NCBI GenBank assembly: GCA_017938785.1
Contig: JAGBAU010000165.1
Coordinates: 1-25,450 of the forward strand
DNA length: 25,450 bases
Reading direction: 5' to 3'
DNA from: Clostridia bacterium
Lineage (GTDB): Bacteria; Bacillota_A; Clostridia; Christensenellales; Aristaeellaceae
Shown: one piece after another, positions 22,691 to 25,450 of the stretch
How positions within the stretch are numbered: position 1 is the stretch's first letter
Layout of the letters: the number at the start of each line of letters is the position of its first letter
Position numbers and translations under genes: made by a program
Notes under the pieces: generated by a model
What the model saw: the letters and a program-made list of their open reading frames with translations, nothing else
Databases searched by the model: none
Told to the model about the DNA's origin: nothing

Positions 22691-24177
22691 GCTGGTGGAA
22701 TAACATACCGTTTTTCCTGATTTGGTGTCCTTTGCTGCTGTCCTCCGTAACGGCAGTGCTCAAACCACGCTATGCCAAGAAGCTGGCCTTAAGCTTGCCG
22801 CTCATAGGAACCCTTGCTTCGGCTATCCTGCTGTTTTTCACCATCCGCGAAGGTGGCAGCTTCCTCTATTCCCTGGGTGAATTCGGAGCTCCCTTCGGAA
22901 ATGAACTGCGCGCCGGTCAGCTGGAAGCGCTGATGGCTACAGCGTTCTGTTTCATACTGTTTCTGTCCCTTCTGGGCGGCTACAAGCGCCTGGATGTACA
23001 CATCGCCGAGGGCAGGCAGAGTCTGTACTGCGTGATGGTGCTCCTGCTGCAGGCCGGCATGATGGCGCAGGTTTTCACCAATGACGCCTTCACCGCCTAT
23101 GTATTTATCGAGATCATGACCATCGCAGCCGGCGCGCTGATTCTGGCGCGCACCCGCGGCCGCACCCTGTTTGCCGCCACGAAGTACATGATCATGAACC
23201 TGCTGGGCAGCGGCCTGTTTTTGCTGGGTATTTCCGTTTTGTATTGTCTGACAGGAGAGCTGCTGATGGAAAGCATGCACCAAAAGATACTGGTTCTGTT
23301 TGCGACCGGACAGTACACCAAGCCGCTGACCCTGTCTCTGACGCTGATCACCATCGGCCTTGCCGTCAAGAGCGCCCTCTACCCCTTCCATGCATGGCTG
23401 CCGGATGCATATGCTTCCGCAACTCCTTCCTCCAGCGCCATGCTTTCAAGCCTTGTATCAAAAGCATACATCTTCCTCTACATCAAATTTGTGCTGCGCG
23501 TATTCGGCTTGAATGTTTTTCAGTCCACCCACATCCAGCCGGTGCTGCTGGTTTGCGCGGCGGTCGGCATCATCCTGGGCTCCATTGACGCCATCCTTGA
23601 AAAGAAGATGCGCCGCATGATTGCCTACTCTTCGGTCGCTCAGATCGGCTACATCTACCTGGGCATTGCGCTGGGTACCACCGTGGGCATCGCTGCGGCT
23701 GTGTTCCACATGATTGCCCATGCGCTGGCCAAAGCGCTGCTGTTCATTGCAGGCGACCGCCTGATCGGCGCTTCCGACGGCGACGCCACCTTCCATGAGC
23801 TGCGCGGGGCAGGCTTCCGCGCCCCCGTATGCGGCGCTGCATTCACCATTGGCGCATGCTCCATCGTGGGCATACCGCTGCTGGGTGGCTTTGCATCCAA
23901 GTTGTATCTGTCCTCCGCCTGCCTGAGCATGGACAGAACAAACGCCATCCTGAGCCTTGCCGTGTTGGCAATCAGTACGGCGTTGAATGCAGCCTACTTT
24001 ATGATTACCGTGGTTACGCTCTATATGAAACCACCCCACGAATACAATACCCGCCTGAAACATCCCAGGATCAGCACCGCCGCACTTGCTGTTTTCTCCG
24101 TATTGCTTGTGCTCCTGGGTGTATTTGCCCCGCAGATCATGCGGATCATTGAGGGCGGCGTGCTTTATTTCATATAA
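22687..24177 (+). CDS. mrpD: Mrp/Mbh antiporter subunit D (NuoM/NuoN-like ion pump)
   Basis: A 496-residue protein with about fourteen hydrophobic segments. The start appears to be TTG (22687), overlapping the MrpC stop by four bases with AAAGGAGG upstream, because no in-frame ATG precedes the first helix. The conserved antiporter residues are present: E142 in TM5 (YVFIEIMTIAAGAL) and K228 in TM7 (LAVKSALYPFHAWLPDAYASATPSSSAMLS). KKMRRMIAYSSVAQIGYIYLGIA is the broken helix 8-9 region. This subunit moves H+ in exchange for Na+ or K+, and corresponds to MbhH. Confidence 0.93.
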   Translation: MSWWNNIPFFLIWCPLLLSSVTAVLKPRYAKKLALSLPLIGTLASAILLFFTIREGGSFLYSLGEFGAPFGNELRAGQLEALMATAFCFILFLSLLGGYKRLDVHIAEGRQSLYCVMVLLLQAGMMAQVFTNDAFTAYVFIEIMTIAAGALILARTRGRTLFAATKYMIMNLLGSGLFLLGISVLYCLTGELLMESMHQKILVLFATGQYTKPLTLSLTLITIGLAVKSALYPFHAWLPDAYASATPSSSAMLSSLVSKAYIFLYIKFVLRVFGLNVFQSTHIQPVLLVCAAVGIILGSIDAILEKKMRRMIAYSSVAQIGYIYLGIALGTTVGIAAAVFHMIAHALAKALLFIAGDRLIGASDGDATFHELRGAGFRAPVCGAAFTIGACSIVGIPLLGGFASKLYLSSACLSMDRTNAILSLAVLAISTALNAAYFMITVVTLYMKPPHEYNTRLKHPRISTAALAVFSVLLVLLGVFAPQIMRIIEGGVLYFI

Positions 24178-24190
24178 GGAGGAGATTCCC

Positions 24191-25450
24191 ATGCGATTGA
24201 TCCTTCCCATGATTCTTCCCGTTATTGCTGCGCTGGCCATCTGGCTTCTTCCCAGGGGGAAGCGCGCGCTGGAAAATGCTTATATGCTGGCCGCGCTCAT
24301 CGTCTCTGCGCTGTTTGCGCTCCTTTGCGCCTTCAGAGGCGAGGAAAGCCTGACCCTCTGGCAGTTGACAGACAAAATAGCCATCGTTCTGAAAACGGAT
24401 GGTCTCGCCCGCTTCTATCTGGTATTCATCAGCATCGTGTGGGTGATGGTGGGCATCTATTCCACCGCCTACAATGCACACGATGCCCATGCACGTCGCT
24501 TCAACTGTTTTTATCTGGCTACCTACGGCGTGCTGATGGGGCTGAGCATGAGCGCCAATGCAGTGACCATGTACATGTTCTATGAAATGATGACCCTAAT
24601 CACCCTTCCGCTGGTCATGCACACCATGGAAAAGGAAGCCGTGGCCGCGGGCATCAAATACCTGGTTTATTCCGTATTCGGCGCAAGCGCCGCGCTGCTG
24701 GGTATCTTCTTCCTGATGCACTATGGCACAACCCTCAGCTTCACCCCTGGCGGTGTGCTGGACATGGCAAAGGTAGCAGGCAACGAAAATCTGCTGCGTG
24801 CAATCGTGTTTGTGATGCTGCTGGGCTTCAGTGTAAAAGCAGGCATGTTCCCCATGCATGCATGGCTGCCCACCGCCCATCCGGTTGCACCTGCGCCTGC
24901 CAGTGCCGTGCTCTCCGGCGTCATCACCAAGATGGGTGTGCTGGGCGTGATCCGCGTACTGTTCTACCTGGTCGGCCCCGAATTCATCCGCGGCAGCTGG
25001 GTGCAGAACGCCTTCATGGCGCTTACCCTCATCACCGTGTTCATGGGTTCCCTGCTGGCGCTGCGCGAAAAGGCGCTGAAGAAGCGCCTGGCCTATTCCA
25101 GCGTGTCCCAGGTGAGCTACATCCTCTTCGGCCTGTCCACCCTGTCCCCGCTGGGCTTCATCGGTGCGCTGCTGCACATCGTCAGCCATTCCTTCATTAA
25201 AAACACACTGTTCATGTCCGCAGGCGCCATTATCCATGAAACCGGCAAAACCCGCGCGGACGAGCTGACCGGCATCGGCAAGGTTATGCCCAAGGTGATG
25301 GTGGTTTTCACCATCGTATCCCTGGGTTTGATCGGCATTCCTCCCACGGGCGGCTTCATCAGCAAGTGGTATCTGGCGGAAGGCGCGCTGACCATGAGCG
25401 GCGCTGCAAGCTGGATCGGTCCGGCCGTGCTGCTTTGCAGTGCACTGATG
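24191..25450 (+). CDS. Second antiporter-like subunit (NuoL/M/MrpA-D family), cut by window end
   Basis: The frame is open from ATG 24191 to the window end, so at least 420 residues are visible and the C-terminus is missing. GGAGG lies about ten bases before the ATG, 13 bp after mrpD. It has E132 (MYMFYEMMTLITLPLVMH) and K216 (LLGFSVKAGMFPMHAWLPTAHPVAPAPASAVLSG), the broken-helix stretch KKRLAYSSVSQVSYILFG and LGLIGIPPTGGFISKWYLAEGA. It is related to but clearly distinct from MrpD. It could be the N-terminal part of a split MrpA (its missing end being the MbhD/MbhE parts found earlier) or an extra pump of a redox-driven complex. What follows outside the window decides this. Confidence 0.87.
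   Translation, partial: MRLILPMILPVIAALAIWLLPRGKRALENAYMLAALIVSALFALLCAFRGEESLTLWQLTDKIAIVLKTDGLARFYLVFISIVWVMVGIYSTAYNAHDAHARRFNCFYLATYGVLMGLSMSANAVTMYMFYEMMTLITLPLVMHTMEKEAVAAGIKYLVYSVFGASAALLGIFFLMHYGTTLSFTPGGVLDMAKVAGNENLLRAIVFVMLLGFSVKAGMFPMHAWLPTAHPVAPAPASAVLSGVITKMGVLGVIRVLFYLVGPEFIRGSWVQNAFMALTLITVFMGSLLALREKALKKRLAYSSVSQVSYILFGLSTLSPLGFIGALLHIVSHSFIKNTLFMSAGAIIHETGKTRADELTGIGKVMPKVMVVFTIVSLGLIGIPPTGGFISKWYLAEGALTMSGAASWIGPAVLLCSALM

Overview
The window looks like a stretch of chromosome from an anaerobic, probably gut-associated member of the Clostridia. The reasons are the Re-type citrate synthase, the YesM/YesN-style sugar-sensing operon, the strong AGGAGG ribosome binding sites, the Gram-positive-type secreted repeat proteins and the many short signal peptides ending in FAE/FAEE. 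A placement near Christensenellales is only a guess. There are no rRNAs, tRNAs, insertion sequences, CRISPR arrays or phage genes. Genes are tightly packed, with many ATGA-type overlaps.

Region 1 (1-5.66 kb, minus strand) is a cobalamin-controlled surface operon. One promoter (-10 at 5630-5635) drives a leader of about 720 nt with two complete cobalamin riboswitches in series. Each riboswitch is followed by its own intrinsic terminator. The genes behind them encode a secreted CbiK-family chelatase, a secreted protein with two copies of an unnamed beta-rich domain (called B here), a large secreted protein (acidic hexapeptide array, then domains A-B-B-A, then half of a class III substrate-binding protein), and the start of a second substrate-binding protein that runs off the window. 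The operon probably scavenges or remodels corrinoid, cobalt or another tetrapyrrole outside the membrane. This is the strongest candidate for an undescribed system.

Region 2 (5.8-14.1 kb, minus strand) is a sugar ABC importer of the ribose/galactofuranose type: ATPase, permease and binding protein. A terminator-like hairpin and a new promoter follow, and then a second transcription unit with a YesM/LytS-type histidine kinase, a YesN-type AraC response regulator, a membrane-anchored paralogue of the sugar-binding protein and a DUF1349 protein. The second unit probably senses the sugar that the first unit imports. A strong hairpin at 5802-5860 ends the region.

Region 3 (14.3-19.6 kb, minus strand) is a four-gene operon: Re-citrate synthase, a GntR/FCD regulator, aconitase and isocitrate dehydrogenase. 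It is the oxidative branch from oxaloacetate and acetyl-CoA to 2-oxoglutarate, usually needed for glutamate synthesis in anaerobes. It has a near-consensus promoter and ends in a 15-bp hairpin.

Region 4 (20.0-25.45 kb, plus strand) is the start of an Mrp/Mbh-type cation/proton antiporter operon: MrpE, MrpF, MrpG, an MbhD-like subunit, an MbhE-MrpB fusion, MrpC, MrpD and a second antiporter-like subunit cut by the window end. The gene order is that of the membrane arm of Mbh-type complexes, so the missing right side decides between a stand-alone antiporter and a redox-driven complex. About 480 bp of AT-rich DNA separates it from region 3, which is transcribed in the opposite direction.
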